From Paracoccus acridae (GTDB taxonomy: Bacteria; Pseudomonadota; Alphaproteobacteria; Rhodobacterales; Rhodobacteraceae), in contig NZ_BMIV01000001.1 in the NCBI RefSeq assembly GCF_014642735.1, positions 186,001-250,000 of the forward strand: 64,000 nucleotides of DNA, in the 5' to 3' direction. Made by a program: the position numbers and the translations under genes. The notes below the pieces were generated by a model that did not search any database, had not been told where the DNA came from, and was given only the letters and a program-made list of their open reading frames with translations. This document shows, in pieces, positions 8,843 through 16,785 of this stretch (the stretch's first letter is position 1; each line of letters begins with the position of its first letter).

Positions 8843-9526
8843 ATGAAACCCATGACCACAGGGATCGTCGGGGCTGCCTTGCTGGCAATGACCGCTGTTT
8901 CCGCACAGGCCGATTGCGCCGCCGAACTTGCGCGCCTGACCGAAGCGGGCGGTGCGTCCGGCAGCGCATCCGAAGGAATTTCCAAGGACGGATCGCTGGC
9001 GCCGCTGGAAGGGGCATCCGATGCGGGTGCCACCGGTGCCGCAGCCACGGGTTCCATGTCCACCGACACGACGACCAGCGATGCCACGGCCACCGGCGCG
9101 GCAACCACCCAGTCCGCGTCCAGCGACCCGGCGGCAGCAGGCGCAGCGGACACGGCCGAGGCGGCCGGCATGAACAGCGCCGCACCCGATGGCAGCACAT
9201 CGACCGATACCGCCGCCACCGGCGCGACATCGACGGATACGGCCGCTGCCGAGGGCGAGGGGATCGCCAAGGACGGAACCCACACGCCGCTTGAGGATGC
9301 CTCGGGCCAGCAGGCGGGCGTCGCCATGTCGGGCGCCGATGCGCAGGCCCAGCAGGAAGGCCAGCCGACCGCGGCCGAACAGGCGGGTCAGGTTTCCGGC
9401 GGGTCTTCGGCCGGCACCGGTGATCAGTCCGTCCGTGACGCCCATATCCAGGCCGCGCGTGACGCCCTGGCCGCAGGCGACGAAGATGCCTGCATGCAGG
9501 CCGTCCAGGCCGCGCAGTCGTTCTGA
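8843..9526 (+). CDS. exported Ala/Thr/Ser-rich low-complexity protein, unknown function
   Basis: I do not recognise this 227-residue protein. Residues 1-25 form a clear signal peptide (VSAQA-DC), so it should reach the periplasm. The mature protein starts with a short helical piece containing Cys26 (DCAAELARLTEAG) and ends with another containing a second Cys (DACMQAVQAAQSF); these two could form a disulfide. Between them lies a Thr/Ser/Ala/Asp-rich linker. A motif is duplicated around it: EGISKDGSLAPLE near residue 45 and EGIAKDGTHTPLE near residue 137. The ATG at 8843 follows GGGAGAA and gives the signal peptide at the right place; the frame opens earlier without a sensible N-terminus. Confidence 0.75.
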   Translation: MKPMTTGIVGAALLAMTAVSAQADCAAELARLTEAGGASGSASEGISKDGSLAPLEGASDAGATGAAATGSMSTDTTTSDATATGAATTQSASSDPAAAGAADTAEAAGMNSAAPDGSTSTDTAATGATSTDTAAAEGEGIAKDGTHTPLEDASGQQAGVAMSGADAQAQQEGQPTAAEQAGQVSGGSSAGTGDQSVRDAHIQAARDALAAGDEDACMQAVQAAQSF

Positions 9527-9661
9527 GATGATCCGGGGCGGGGGGCGTTGTCCCCTGCCATATGCGCCGATCTTGGCCGTTCGGGCGAATAAGGCTGGAA
9601 TGAGGCGCCGCTTTCTGGTGAGAGGGGCGCCATCACAGCCTTGGCCCGGACGGACGATGCG

Positions 9662-10276
9662 ATGAGCATACATCTTTACCCCAACGACCTTCCCGACGAC
9701 CTGACGCTTGGCCCGGTGGTGGCCATCGACACCGAAACCATGGGCCTCGACCCGAGGCGCGACCGGCTGTGCCTGGTGCAGCTGTCGTCGGGGGACGGGA
9801 ACGCGCATCTGGTCCAGATCGAGCGCGGTCAGACCGAGGCGCCGAACCTGTGTCGGATGCTGACCGATCCGAAGGTCCTGAAGCTGTTCCATTTCGGCCG
9901 CTTCGACATCGCCGCCCTGGAAAACGCCTTTGGCGTGGTGACCGCGCCCGTCTGGTGCACCAAGATCGCCTCGAAACTGGTGCGGACCTTCACCGACCGG
10001 CATGGGCTGAAATACCTGCTGAGCGAACTGGTGAATGTCGATGTCAGCAAGCAGCAACAGACCAGCGACTGGGGCGCCCCGGATTTGACGGATGCGCAAC
10101 TGGAATATGCCGCATCCGACGTGCTGTATCTGCACAAGCTGAAGGAAGCGCTGGAGGAGCGCCTTCGGCGAGAGAACCGCATGGGCCTGGCGCAGGCCTG
10201 CTTCGACTTCCTGCCCGCCCGGGCCCATCTGGACCTGCTGGGCTGGGGGGATGAAAACGACATCTTCCGGCACTAG
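9662..10276 (+). CDS. rnd: ribonuclease D (short, catalytic-domain form)
   Basis: This 204-residue 3'-5' exoribonuclease belongs to the DEDD superfamily and takes part in tRNA 3' maturation. Exo I is VVAIDTETMGLD (Asp and Glu metal ligands), Exo II is LFHFGRFDIAAL (Asp), and Exo III is YAASDVLYLHKL (Tyr and Asp, the DEDDy type). It is much shorter than E. coli RNase D (about 375 aa) and lacks the HRDC domains, which is usual in alphaproteobacteria. The ATG at 9662 is chosen because the region upstream does not match the family. It lies directly upstream of the kdsD-lpt genes, an arrangement I know from Rhodobacteraceae. Confidence 0.9.
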   Translation: MSIHLYPNDLPDDLTLGPVVAIDTETMGLDPRRDRLCLVQLSSGDGNAHLVQIERGQTEAPNLCRMLTDPKVLKLFHFGRFDIAALENAFGVVTAPVWCTKIASKLVRTFTDRHGLKYLLSELVNVDVSKQQQTSDWGAPDLTDAQLEYAASDVLYLHKLKEALEERLRRENRMGLAQACFDFLPARAHLDLLGWGDENDIFRH

Positions 10277-10285
10277 ATGGCAAGG

Positions 10286-10335
10286 CCGGGGGCTGTCTGC
10301 CCCCGGACCCCCGAGGATATTTGCGGCACAGAAGA
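10286..10335 (+). repeat. interspersed palindromic repeat, copy 1 (upstream of kdsD)
   Basis: A perfect 8-bp stem, CCGGGGGC (10286-10293) with GCCCCCGG (10299-10306), is followed by ACCCCCGAGGATATTTG and an A/G-rich tail. A second copy occurs at 34003-34051 in the same orientation relative to the downstream gene. Both end just before a start codon, so the tail probably serves as the ribosome-binding region. Similar elements are, from memory, common in Rhodobacterales intergenic regions. Confidence 0.75.
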
Positions 10336-10347
10336 CAAGGCAGACGC

Positions 10348-11292
10348 GTGGCGGATTACATCGAGACGGCGCGGCGGGTGATCCGCTGCGAGATCACCGG
10401 GCTTGAAGCTTTGGCCCTGGGGCTGAACGGCGACTTTGCCCGCGCGGTCGATCTGATCCTGGGCGCACGGGGTCGCGTGATCGTGTCGGGCATGGGCAAG
10501 TCGGGCCATGTCGGGCGCAAGATCGCGGCCACGCTGGCATCCACCGGGACGCCCGCGCAATTCGTCCACCCGGCCGAGGCGAGCCATGGCGACCTAGGCA
10601 TGGTGATCCAGGCCGACGTGGCGCTGGTGCTGTCCAACAGCGGCGAGACGCCGGAACTGGCCGACCTGATCGCCCATACCCGTCGCTTCAAGATCCCGCT
10701 GATCGGGGTCGCCTCGCGGCCTGAATCGACCTTGCTGCGGCAGGCGGATGTGGCGCTGGTGCTGCCCGTGGCGCCCGAGGCCTGCGGCAGCGGCATCGTG
10801 CCCACGACCTCGACCACCATGACACTGGCGCTTGGCGATGCCCTGGCGGTCGCGCTGATGGAACACCGCCAGTTCACGCCCGAGCATTTCCGCACCTTCC
10901 ATCCGGGTGGCAAGCTGGGGGCGCGGCTGGCCAAGGTGGGCGACCTGATGCACCGCGACATGCCCCTGGTGTCAGAAGACGCGCCGATGTCGGACGCGCT
11001 TCTGGTCATCAGCCAGAAGGGCTTTGGCGTGACGGGCGTGACCGACGGGGCGGGGCATCTGACCGGCATCATCACGGATGGCGACTTGCGGCGGCACATG
11101 CAGGGCCTGCTGGATCACCGCGCGTCCGAGGTGATGACCGCAAGCCCCCGCGTGATCGCCCCCGATGCCCTGGCCGAGGCGGCCCTGGCACAGATGCAGG
11201 ACCGCAAGATCACCTGCCTGTTCGTTGTGTCCGAGGATGTGCCGCAGGGCATCCTGCATATCCACGACTGCCTTCGCGCCGGGATCGTGTGA
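10348..11292 (+). CDS. kdsD: KpsF/GutQ family arabinose-5-phosphate isomerase
   Basis: This cytosolic isomerase of 314 residues converts ribulose 5-phosphate to arabinose 5-phosphate, the first step towards KDO for lipopolysaccharide. An N-terminal SIS domain (about 1-185) carries the phosphate-binding GMGKSGHVGRK, the TPAQFVHPAEASHGD motif with the zinc/catalytic His, and SNSGETPEL. Two CBS domains follow (about 200-314, with ITDGDLRRHM). Translation most likely begins at the GTG at 10348, giving MADYIETARR; residues encoded upstream fall in a repeat element. The order kdsD-lptC-lptA-lptB is the standard one for LPS assembly. Confidence 0.9.
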   Translation: MADYIETARRVIRCEITGLEALALGLNGDFARAVDLILGARGRVIVSGMGKSGHVGRKIAATLASTGTPAQFVHPAEASHGDLGMVIQADVALVLSNSGETPELADLIAHTRRFKIPLIGVASRPESTLLRQADVALVLPVAPEACGSGIVPTTSTTMTLALGDALAVALMEHRQFTPEHFRTFHPGGKLGARLAKVGDLMHRDMPLVSEDAPMSDALLVISQKGFGVTGVTDGAGHLTGIITDGDLRRHMQGLLDHRASEVMTASPRVIAPDALAEAALAQMQDRKITCLFVVSEDVPQGILHIHDCLRAGIV

Positions 11293-11296
11293 GCCC

Positions 11297-11866
11297 ATGA
11301 ACCGTACGCGTGTCGTCCGCTGGCTGCGCGTGCTGCTGCCCTTGCTGGCGCTGGTCATGCTGTCCACGCTGTTTCTGTTCTCGCGCAATGGCGGCAGCGA
11401 ATCGCGCATCCCCTATGCCGACGTGGATGCCGAGGCGATGGCCCGCGATCACCGGCTTGTGGCGCCGGAATATGCGGGCGTGACAGGCGACGGCGCCCAA
11501 CTGACCCTGCGCGCGACCCAAGCCTCTCCGGGCGAGGGGGAAGCGCAAGCCCAGGATCTGCGCCTGGACTGGCAGCGCCCCGACGGACTGCGCGCCGACC
11601 TGACCGCGCCGCGTGCCGGGGTCGCGGACGGGACCATCCGGCTGGACGGGGGGGTGCGGATGACCACATCCTCGGGCTGGACGCTGGATGCCCAAAGCGC
11701 CGAGGCCGCGACCGACCGGTCCCGCATCGCGGCCGAGGAAGGGGTCGAGGCCGAGGCGCCCTTCGGAGCGATCTCGGCGCAACGAATGGAGCTTGTGCCG
11801 GATGGGGACCGGAACGCTTCGATCTTGAATTTCTCGGGCGATGTCCGTCTGATATACCAACCCTGA
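11297..11866 (+). CDS. lptC: LPS export ABC transporter periplasmic protein LptC
   Basis: This 189-residue bitopic inner-membrane protein passes LPS from LptBFG to LptA. One N-terminal transmembrane segment (about 10-28, VLLPLLALVMLSTLFLF) is followed by a periplasmic beta-jellyroll-like region ending in AISAQRMELVPDG and LNFSGDVRLIY. LptC proteins are poorly conserved, so the call rests on topology, length and position between kdsD and lptA. The ATG at 11297 lies four bases after the kdsD stop and gives a compact positively charged N-terminus ahead of the membrane anchor. Confidence 0.88.
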   Translation: MNRTRVVRWLRVLLPLLALVMLSTLFLFSRNGGSESRIPYADVDAEAMARDHRLVAPEYAGVTGDGAQLTLRATQASPGEGEAQAQDLRLDWQRPDGLRADLTAPRAGVADGTIRLDGGVRMTTSSGWTLDAQSAEAATDRSRIAAEEGVEAEAPFGAISAQRMELVPDGDRNASILNFSGDVRLIYQP

Positions 11867-11885
11867 CCCATCGAAGGACAAGCCG

Positions 11886-12362
11886 ATGCTGCGCCCCCTG
11901 CTGACAGCCCTGATCCTTGCCGCTTCGCCGGCTTTGGCGCAGAACGTCACCTTCGGGGGGATGCGCGCCGATATTTCCGCCCCCGTCGAGGTCGCGGCGG
12001 ACAACCTGTCGGTCAACCAGGCCGACGGCAGCGCGGTCTTTACCGGCAATGTCGTGATCGGCCAGGGCGAGATGCGCCTGTCCGCCGACAGCGTGACGGT
12101 CATCTATGCCGAGGGCGGGCAAAGCCGCATCCGGTCGCTGGAGGCCAGCGGCAACGTGACCCTGGTGTCGGGCCAGGACGCGGCCGAGGCAGAGGCCGCG
12201 ACCTATGACGTGGAATCGGGCAATGTCACGCTGACGGGCGACGTGGTGCTGACGCAGGGGCAGAATGTGCTGACGGGCGATACCATGCAGGTGAATCTGG
12301 AATCGGGCACCGCGCAGGTCCAGGGCCGGGTGCGGTCGGTCCTGCAGCCGGGCGGCAACTGA
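11886..12362 (+). CDS. lptA: lipopolysaccharide transport periplasmic protein LptA
   Basis: A periplasmic OstA-like protein of 158 residues that forms the LPS bridge between inner and outer membranes. The signal peptide is residues 1-18 (AASPALA-QN). The mature protein contains the repeating beta-jellyroll pattern of LptA: VAADNLSVNQADGSAVFTG, GEMRLSADSVTVIY, SLEASGNVTLVSGQD and TYDVESGNVTLTGDV. Its stop codon shares bases with the lptB start (TGATG), so the two are translationally coupled. Start and length match the family. Confidence 0.92.
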   Translation: MLRPLLTALILAASPALAQNVTFGGMRADISAPVEVAADNLSVNQADGSAVFTGNVVIGQGEMRLSADSVTVIYAEGGQSRIRSLEASGNVTLVSGQDAAEAEAATYDVESGNVTLTGDVVLTQGQNVLTGDTMQVNLESGTAQVQGRVRSVLQPGGN

Positions 12363-13111
12363 TGCGGGGATCGGCGGCACGAAGCGGCGACGGGCTGAAG
12401 GTCCGGGGGTTGCGCAAGTCCTATCGCAACCGCCCGGTGATCCGCGATGTCTCGGTCGATCTGGCGCGCGGAGAGGTGGTGGCCCTGCTGGGTCCGAACG
12501 GATCGGGCAAGACCACCTGCTTTTACTGCATCGCAGGCCTTGTTCCGCCCGATGCGGGACAGGTGCTGATCGACGGCCGTGACGCGACCCGCCTGCCGAT
12601 GTTCCGCCGCGCGCGCCTGGGCATCGGCTATCTGCCGCAGGAAATGTCGATCTTTCGCGGCCTGACGGTCGAGCAGAACATTATGGCCGTCCTTGAGGTC
12701 GTCCACGAGGATCCCCGCCACCGCCGCGACCGGCTGGAAGAGCTGCTGGGCGATTTTTCCATCGAGCATCTGCGCGCCGCGCCCGCCCTTGCCCTGTCCG
12801 GGGGCGAGCGCCGCCGGGCCGAGATCGCGCGCTGCCTGGCATCCGATCCCAGCTTCCTGCTGCTGGACGAGCCTTTCGCGGGCGTCGATCCGATCGCCGT
12901 GGGCGAGATTCGCGGATTGGTCCATGACCTCAAGTCGCGCGGCATCGGCGTGCTGATCACCGACCATAATGTGCGCGAAACGCTGGGCATCGTGGACCGG
13001 GCCTATATCCTGCATGACGGGCATGTGCTGATGTCGGGTACGACCGATGAGATCGTGGCCGACTCCCGCGTCCGCGAGGTCTATCTGGGCGAGGGGTTCC
13101 GCATGGCCTAA
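12362..13111 (+). CDS. lptB: LPS export ABC transporter ATP-binding protein LptB
   Basis: The 249-residue cytoplasmic ATPase of the LptB2FG exporter. It has Walker A GPNGSGKTT, the Q-loop GYLPQEMSIFRGLTV (highly characteristic of LptB), signature LSGGERRRAEIAR, Walker B LLLDEPFAGVDP and the switch histidine in ITDHNVRETL. Length is normal. In many proteobacteria rpoN follows lptB. Here hpf comes next after 177 bp, as in other Rhodobacteraceae. Confidence 0.95.
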   Translation: MRGSAARSGDGLKVRGLRKSYRNRPVIRDVSVDLARGEVVALLGPNGSGKTTCFYCIAGLVPPDAGQVLIDGRDATRLPMFRRARLGIGYLPQEMSIFRGLTVEQNIMAVLEVVHEDPRHRRDRLEELLGDFSIEHLRAAPALALSGGERRRAEIARCLASDPSFLLLDEPFAGVDPIAVGEIRGLVHDLKSRGIGVLITDHNVRETLGIVDRAYILHDGHVLMSGTTDEIVADSRVREVYLGEGFRMA

Positions 13112-13288
13112 GGGCTGCGCGCGTGAATTTGCGTGACCTTTGCAGGCGCCCCGTTGACAGACGCCCTGGCCTGTCACCAGATTGACATATGCGGGACGCG
13201 CAGGAACCGTATCCCGCCACCCCCGTTTCCGCCATGTGCCGGCAGACGGGCCGGCGCATTTGAAGACGGGCAACCGAGAGGAAAGACG
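13112..13288 (+). promoter_or_regulatory. lptB-hpf intergenic region with two -35-like TTGACA hexamers
   Basis: This 177-bp gap separates lptB from hpf. It contains TTGACA at 13154-13159 and again at 13182-13187, both oriented towards hpf. No convincing -10 box is visible at standard spacing, so a separate hpf promoter is only suggested. A GAGAGGAAAG ribosome-binding stretch precedes the hpf ATG. Confidence 0.3.
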
Positions 13289-13864
13289 ATGCGCTATACC
13301 ATCAGCGGAAAACAGATCGACATCGGCGATGCGCTTTCGACGCATGTGAAGTCCCAGGTGGGCGAGACGATTGACAAGTATTCGCAGCGCCCGACGGATG
13401 CGACCGTCACCTTTTCCAAGGATGCCCACCAGTTCACCTGCGACGCCGTCGTGCATCTGTCCACCGGCCTGAACGTGACGGCGCGGGGTGCCGCCACCGA
13501 GATCTATGCCGCATTCGAGGCTTGCCGCGAAAGGATGGACAAGCAGCTTCGCCGCTACAAGCGCCGTCTGAAGGACCATCACAAGGACAGGTCCGAGCCG
13601 GTTGAATTCGGCCAGGCAGGCATGTATGTGCTGGCCGCTGACGAGGATGAATGGGAAGCGCAGGACAGCGGCCTGCAACCGATCATCATCGCGGAAATGG
13701 AAACCCGCGTCCCGACCCTGTCGGTGGGTGACGCGGTGATGCAGATGGAGTTGTCGGGGACGCCGCTTCTGGTGTTCCGGAACGAAAAACACGGGGGCGT
13801 CAATGTGGTCCACCGCCGCGAAGATGGCAATGTGGGCTGGATCGACCCGCGCGGCAATGGATAA
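13289..13864 (+). CDS. hpf: ribosome hibernation promoting factor, long form
   Basis: This 191-residue protein binds the 30S decoding centre and dimerises ribosomes under starvation. The N-terminal S30AE domain (about 1-100) starts MRYTISGKQIDIGDAL and contains the basic helix ERMDKQLRRYKRRLKDHH. A linker follows, then a C-terminal dimerisation domain (about 130-185, GDAVMQMELSGTPLLVFRNE). The two-domain layout marks the long form. The ATG at 13289 follows GAGGAAAG. The position before ptsN is the standard one. Confidence 0.93.
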   Translation: MRYTISGKQIDIGDALSTHVKSQVGETIDKYSQRPTDATVTFSKDAHQFTCDAVVHLSTGLNVTARGAATEIYAAFEACRERMDKQLRRYKRRLKDHHKDRSEPVEFGQAGMYVLAADEDEWEAQDSGLQPIIIAEMETRVPTLSVGDAVMQMELSGTPLLVFRNEKHGGVNVVHRREDGNVGWIDPRGNG

Positions 13865-13896
13865 GGCCGCCGCGCGGCATCCCTGACTGAATCGAT

Positions 13897-13920
13897 GCGC
13901 CTCTGCCTTCGCAGGGGCGC
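13897..13920 (+). other. 10-bp hairpin between hpf and ptsN
   Basis: GCGCCTCTGC (13897-13906) pairs with GCAGGGGCGC (13911-13920) with one G-U pair, around a short CTTC loop. No T-run follows, so it looks more like an RNA processing or stability structure than an intrinsic terminator. It lies in the 82-bp hpf-ptsN gap. Confidence 0.5.
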
Positions 13921-13946
13921 TTGAGCCTTGGGAAAGACGCGAAGCC

Positions 13947-14408
13947 ATGCAGTTGACCGAAATCCTCAGACCGGGCGCCGTGCGGTCCCTGGGCCAGGTT
14001 ACGTCGAAAAAGCGCCTGTTTCAGGAACTGGCCGATCTGGCCCATGCCGAATACGGCCTGAACGCGACCGAGGTTCTGGATGCGCTGCAGGAACGGGAAA
14101 GCCTGGGGCCGACCGGTGTGGGGCAGGGCGTGGCCTTGCCGCATGCGCGCCTGCATGGGCTGGACCGGGTGGTGGGGCTGTTCGTGCGGCTGGACAAGCC
14201 GCTGGATTTCGACGCGGTCGATCGCCAGCCGGTCGATCTGATCTTTGGCCTGCTGGCGCCCGAGACCAGCGGCGTCGATCACCTTAAGGCGCTTGCGCTT
14301 GTGTCCCGCACGCTGCGCGACACCGATCTGCGCGCGAAGTTGCGGGCGAACGACGATCCGGTGGCCTTGCATGCGGTTCTGGCCGCCCAAGGGGTCAAGG
14401 CGGCTTAA
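13947..14408 (+). CDS. ptsN: nitrogen-regulatory phosphotransferase EIIA(Ntr)
   Basis: This 153-residue phosphocarrier of the PTS-Ntr relay receives phosphate from NPr and regulates potassium uptake, stringent response and nitrogen or envelope functions. The phosphorylated histidine is His66 in GQGVALPHARL. The start MQLTEILRPGAV and the RESLGPTGV region match the family. It terminates the kdsD-lpt-hpf-ptsN cluster. The ribosome-binding site is GGAAAGACG. Confidence 0.92.
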   Translation: MQLTEILRPGAVRSLGQVTSKKRLFQELADLAHAEYGLNATEVLDALQERESLGPTGVGQGVALPHARLHGLDRVVGLFVRLDKPLDFDAVDRQPVDLIFGLLAPETSGVDHLKALALVSRTLRDTDLRAKLRANDDPVALHAVLAAQGVKAA

Positions 14409-14468
14409 AGGCTTTGGACTTGGGCCGATTCGGTCCTATACAGGCCCTTCCACCAGTCAGGAGGGCCG

Positions 14469-14660
14469 ATGATGAACAAGCCTGTCAGTGACACGTCCGA
14501 ACCACGCGGCGCCACCCGCTTGCGCGAATTCACCCGTCATGAACGGGAATCGGGCATGCATCCGGCAATCATGGCCTTGCGGTCGCGCCCGGTGGCCAGG
14601 GCCGAGGCGAACCGCAAGTTCGTGGAATATGCCCGGATCGAACGCGGGCAGATGAGCTGA
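14469..14660 (+). CDS. small conserved-looking basic protein, unknown function
   Basis: A 63-residue protein rich in Arg and Glu with no signal peptide or membrane segment. I do not recognise it. Good evidence that it is real comes from a strong AGGAGGG ribosome-binding site just upstream, a second ATG at 14472, and an intrinsic terminator nine bases after its stop. The sequence is mostly helix-forming and ends in REFTRHERE...MHPAIMALRSRPVARAEANRK. It could be a small regulatory or ribosome-associated protein, but nothing shows this directly. Confidence 0.6.
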   Translation: MMNKPVSDTSEPRGATRLREFTRHERESGMHPAIMALRSRPVARAEANRKFVEYARIERGQMS

Positions 14661-14669
14661 ACAGACAGC

Positions 14670-14698
14670 AAGGCCGTCCGATGGGGGCGGCCTTTTTT
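14670..14698 (+). terminator. intrinsic terminator after the 63-aa gene
   Basis: A 10-bp stem with one G-U pair, AAGGCCGTCC (14670-14679) with GGGCGGCCTT (14685-14694), is followed by a T-run to 14698. It lies between two convergent small genes. Confidence 0.8.
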
Positions 14699-14713
14699 CA
14701 GACAGGCCGCCTG

Positions 14714-14971
14714 TCAGTTGTCGTTCCTGCTTGGCGGGTCGATCCTTCCAGACGAGACAAAATTCGAGACGGGAACCAGGTCCTTTGCCGACAGGCCGCT
14801 GGTGGCGAGGTCGTAGGGACTGTACAATTTGCCGGCTTCCACCTCGACCTGGGAAACCTGGGAGGGTCCCGGATCAGGTTCGGGCCTTTCATGGGCATCC
14901 TGCGCCAGACCCGCCTGGGTCGTGACGGAAAGCAGGGACGCGGTAGCGATACAAACAAGCAATCTTGACAT
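14714..14971 (-). CDS. small exported protein, unknown function
   Basis: An 85-residue secreted protein that I do not recognise. The signal peptide occupies residues 1-24 (LLVCIATASLLSVTTQAGLA-QD). The mature part is acidic and Pro-rich, then has VEVEAGKLYSPYDLATSGL and SAKDLVPVSNFVSS, which may be a small beta fold. The ATG at 14971 has GGAG six bases upstream; the longer frame upstream is Arg-rich and not protein-like. It converges on the terminator at 14670-14698. Confidence 0.6.
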   Translation of the reverse strand: MSRLLVCIATASLLSVTTQAGLAQDAHERPEPDPGPSQVSQVEVEAGKLYSPYDLATSGLSAKDLVPVSNFVSSGRIDPPSRNDN

Positions 14972-15727
14972 GGCGAACTCCATTGGCCGAGGCGCGTCGC
15001 GCACTCGATTGTTCAGGGTAAGGTGCCGTCCCTCGCGACACCGTTTCAGGCGGCGCGGCATGGGAACGGCACAGGAATGCCAGCGCCGGTGAGACGGCGT
15101 CGTGAGGATGCTGGCATTGGAAGGTCTTGCAGTAAGCCTGGTCATCAGGGGTCAGGCGGACCCGCCTGTCGCAAGGCATCCGACCGCAGGTTACGGCCAG
15201 GAACGCCCGCGCCGGTTTGAAGTCACGCAATCAGCGTAGGCATTCGGATGTGCCGCTTCAAGGAACAGGCCTGGCGCAGGGCAATAATCCGATTTCGCTT
15301 TGGTTCAGTTGCCGGACCGGAAGCACATGATCGGGTGCTTCCGAATTCCTGTCATTGTCTTTGGCCCTTCTCCCATTGACCAACCCGCCGAAATTCCCGC
15401 GATCGAAGACCGGAGCCTTGTTGTCATCGGAAAGGCGATTCCCGCCAGGCCACAAGAATATCGGCGCGGCATTAGATTATTATGTTGCGCCACATTTTTC
15501 AATTATATACGCAATGAAATCGAAGATAATATATGCGATTTTAAATAATCATTTGTTTGCGTGGAATAGAATAATCATCTTGTGAATATGAAACTGGATC
15601 CCAGGATTGCCGCAAGAAATCGCGATTTATGGAAAACCGATTTTTCTCAAAGGACACCCGTTTTGAAAACAACAGTTTGACGTCTGATAGCTGCGAGACG
15701 CGGACAGACACGCATCCGCGGTCAAAA
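14972..15727. other. gene-free intergenic stretch, AT-rich in its right half
   Basis: About 750 bp with no convincing gene on either strand. The left half has window-like GC; from about 15460 to 15720 the sequence is clearly AT-rich. A perfect 8-bp inverted repeat, GGAAGCAC (15319-15326) with GTGCTTCC (15335-15342), is present without a T-run. Short open frames exist but have no ribosome-binding site or protein-like composition. It may hold promoter DNA or be acquired or decayed sequence. Confidence 0.5.
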
Positions 15728-15756
15728 TGAAAAAGGCCACCCCTTGGGGTGGCCTT
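15728..15756 (-). terminator. intrinsic terminator of ilvE
   Basis: On the minus strand an 11-bp palindromic stem, AAGGCCACCCC with GGGGTGGCCTT (15733-15756), is followed by TTTTTCATTTTG. It begins eight bases after the ilvE stop codon. Confidence 0.85.
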
Positions 15757-15763
15757 CCCGCCG

Positions 15764-16633
15764 TCAGGCCCTCACAAGCCGTTCATAGTCCTCGGCCACC
15801 TTCCGCGTGGTCTGGCCGACCTGGAAGTGCCAGTCGCCGATCTGTCCGACGGGCGTGACTTCGGCCGCGGTGCCGGTCAGGAAGCATTCCTGGAAATCCT
15901 CCAGTTCCTCGGGGCGGATGCGGCGTTCGTGGACCGTCGTGCCGTTGTCGCGCAGCATCTGGATGATCGTCTGGCGCGTGATGCCGTTCAGGAAGCGGTC
16001 GGCCTGGGGGGTGTGGACCTCTCCGTCGCGGATGAAGAAGATGTTGGCGCCGGTCGCCTCGGCCACATAGCCTTCCCAGTCCATGAACAGCGCGTCCGAA
16101 CAGCCTTTCGCCTCGGCCGCGTGCTTGGACATGGTGCAGATCATGTAAAGGCCGGCGGCCTTGGCGGCGGTGGGAATGGTTTCGGGCGACGGGCGCTTCC
16201 ATTTCGCCACGTCCAGTTTCGCGCCCTGCCATTTGGCGTCGCCGTAATAGCTGCCCCATTCCCAGACCGCGATGGCCATGCGGATCGGGTTGCGCGCGGC
16301 GGACACGCCCATGTCCGGGCCCGAACCGCGCCACATCACCGCGCGGACATAGGCGTTGGTCAGCCCGTTGGCCTTCAGCACGGCCTCCTTCGCGGCGTCG
16401 ATCTCGTCCGCCGTATAGGGGGATTCCATGTCCAGCAGGCGCGCCGATTCGATCAGGCGCAGCGAATGTTCGTGGCCCTTGAAGATCTTGCCGTCATAGC
16501 ACCGCTCGCCCTCGAAGACCGAGCTTGCATAATGCAGCGCATGGGTCAGGATATGCACATTCGCTTGGCGCCAGTCGACCAGTTCGCCATCCATCCAGAT
16601 CTTGCCGTCGCGATCGTCATAGGCCGCCGTCAT
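15764..16633 (-). CDS. ilvE: branched-chain amino-acid aminotransferase
   Basis: This 289-residue fold-type IV PLP enzyme exchanges amino groups between Leu/Ile/Val and 2-oxoglutarate. Family motifs include the N-terminal ANVHILTHALHYASSVFEGERCY. The PLP lysine region lies mid-protein (MSKHAAEAKG), followed by EATGANIFFIRDGEVHTP and the cofactor phosphate loop GITRQTIIQML. The ATG at 16633 follows GGAGAGAAAG and matches the usual N-terminus (MTAAYDDRDGKIWMDGE); a start 57 bases upstream would add unrelated residues. It is transcribed divergently from the MarR-type gene. Confidence 0.92.
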   Translation of the reverse strand: MTAAYDDRDGKIWMDGELVDWRQANVHILTHALHYASSVFEGERCYDGKIFKGHEHSLRLIESARLLDMESPYTADEIDAAKEAVLKANGLTNAYVRAVMWRGSGPDMGVSAARNPIRMAIAVWEWGSYYGDAKWQGAKLDVAKWKRPSPETIPTAAKAAGLYMICTMSKHAAEAKGCSDALFMDWEGYVAEATGANIFFIRDGEVHTPQADRFLNGITRQTIIQMLRDNGTTVHERRIRPEELEDFQECFLTGTAAEVTPVGQIGDWHFQVGQTTRKVAEDYERLVRA

Positions 16634-16785
16634 CTTTCTCTCCAATCCCGCCGGGCTTTGCGTTTCTTGCGACAACTGGCCCGGAACCAAACATTTGTTG
16701 CGCGAAGTGCTTGACGCCTAGCAATCGAATCTTGGAAAGTCAACAAGACTGCCCTATCAAGGCAGCGTTCGGGAAAGGGGAAGCC

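Noticed and set aside
13112..13288. rpoN expected between lptB and hpf
   Set aside because: The gap is only 177 bp and has no sigma-54 coding sequence; absence here is normal for Rhodobacteraceae.
15258..15585. Short open frames in the AT-rich gap upstream of ilvE
   Set aside because: No ribosome-binding site, no protein-like composition, and frames overlap on both strands.
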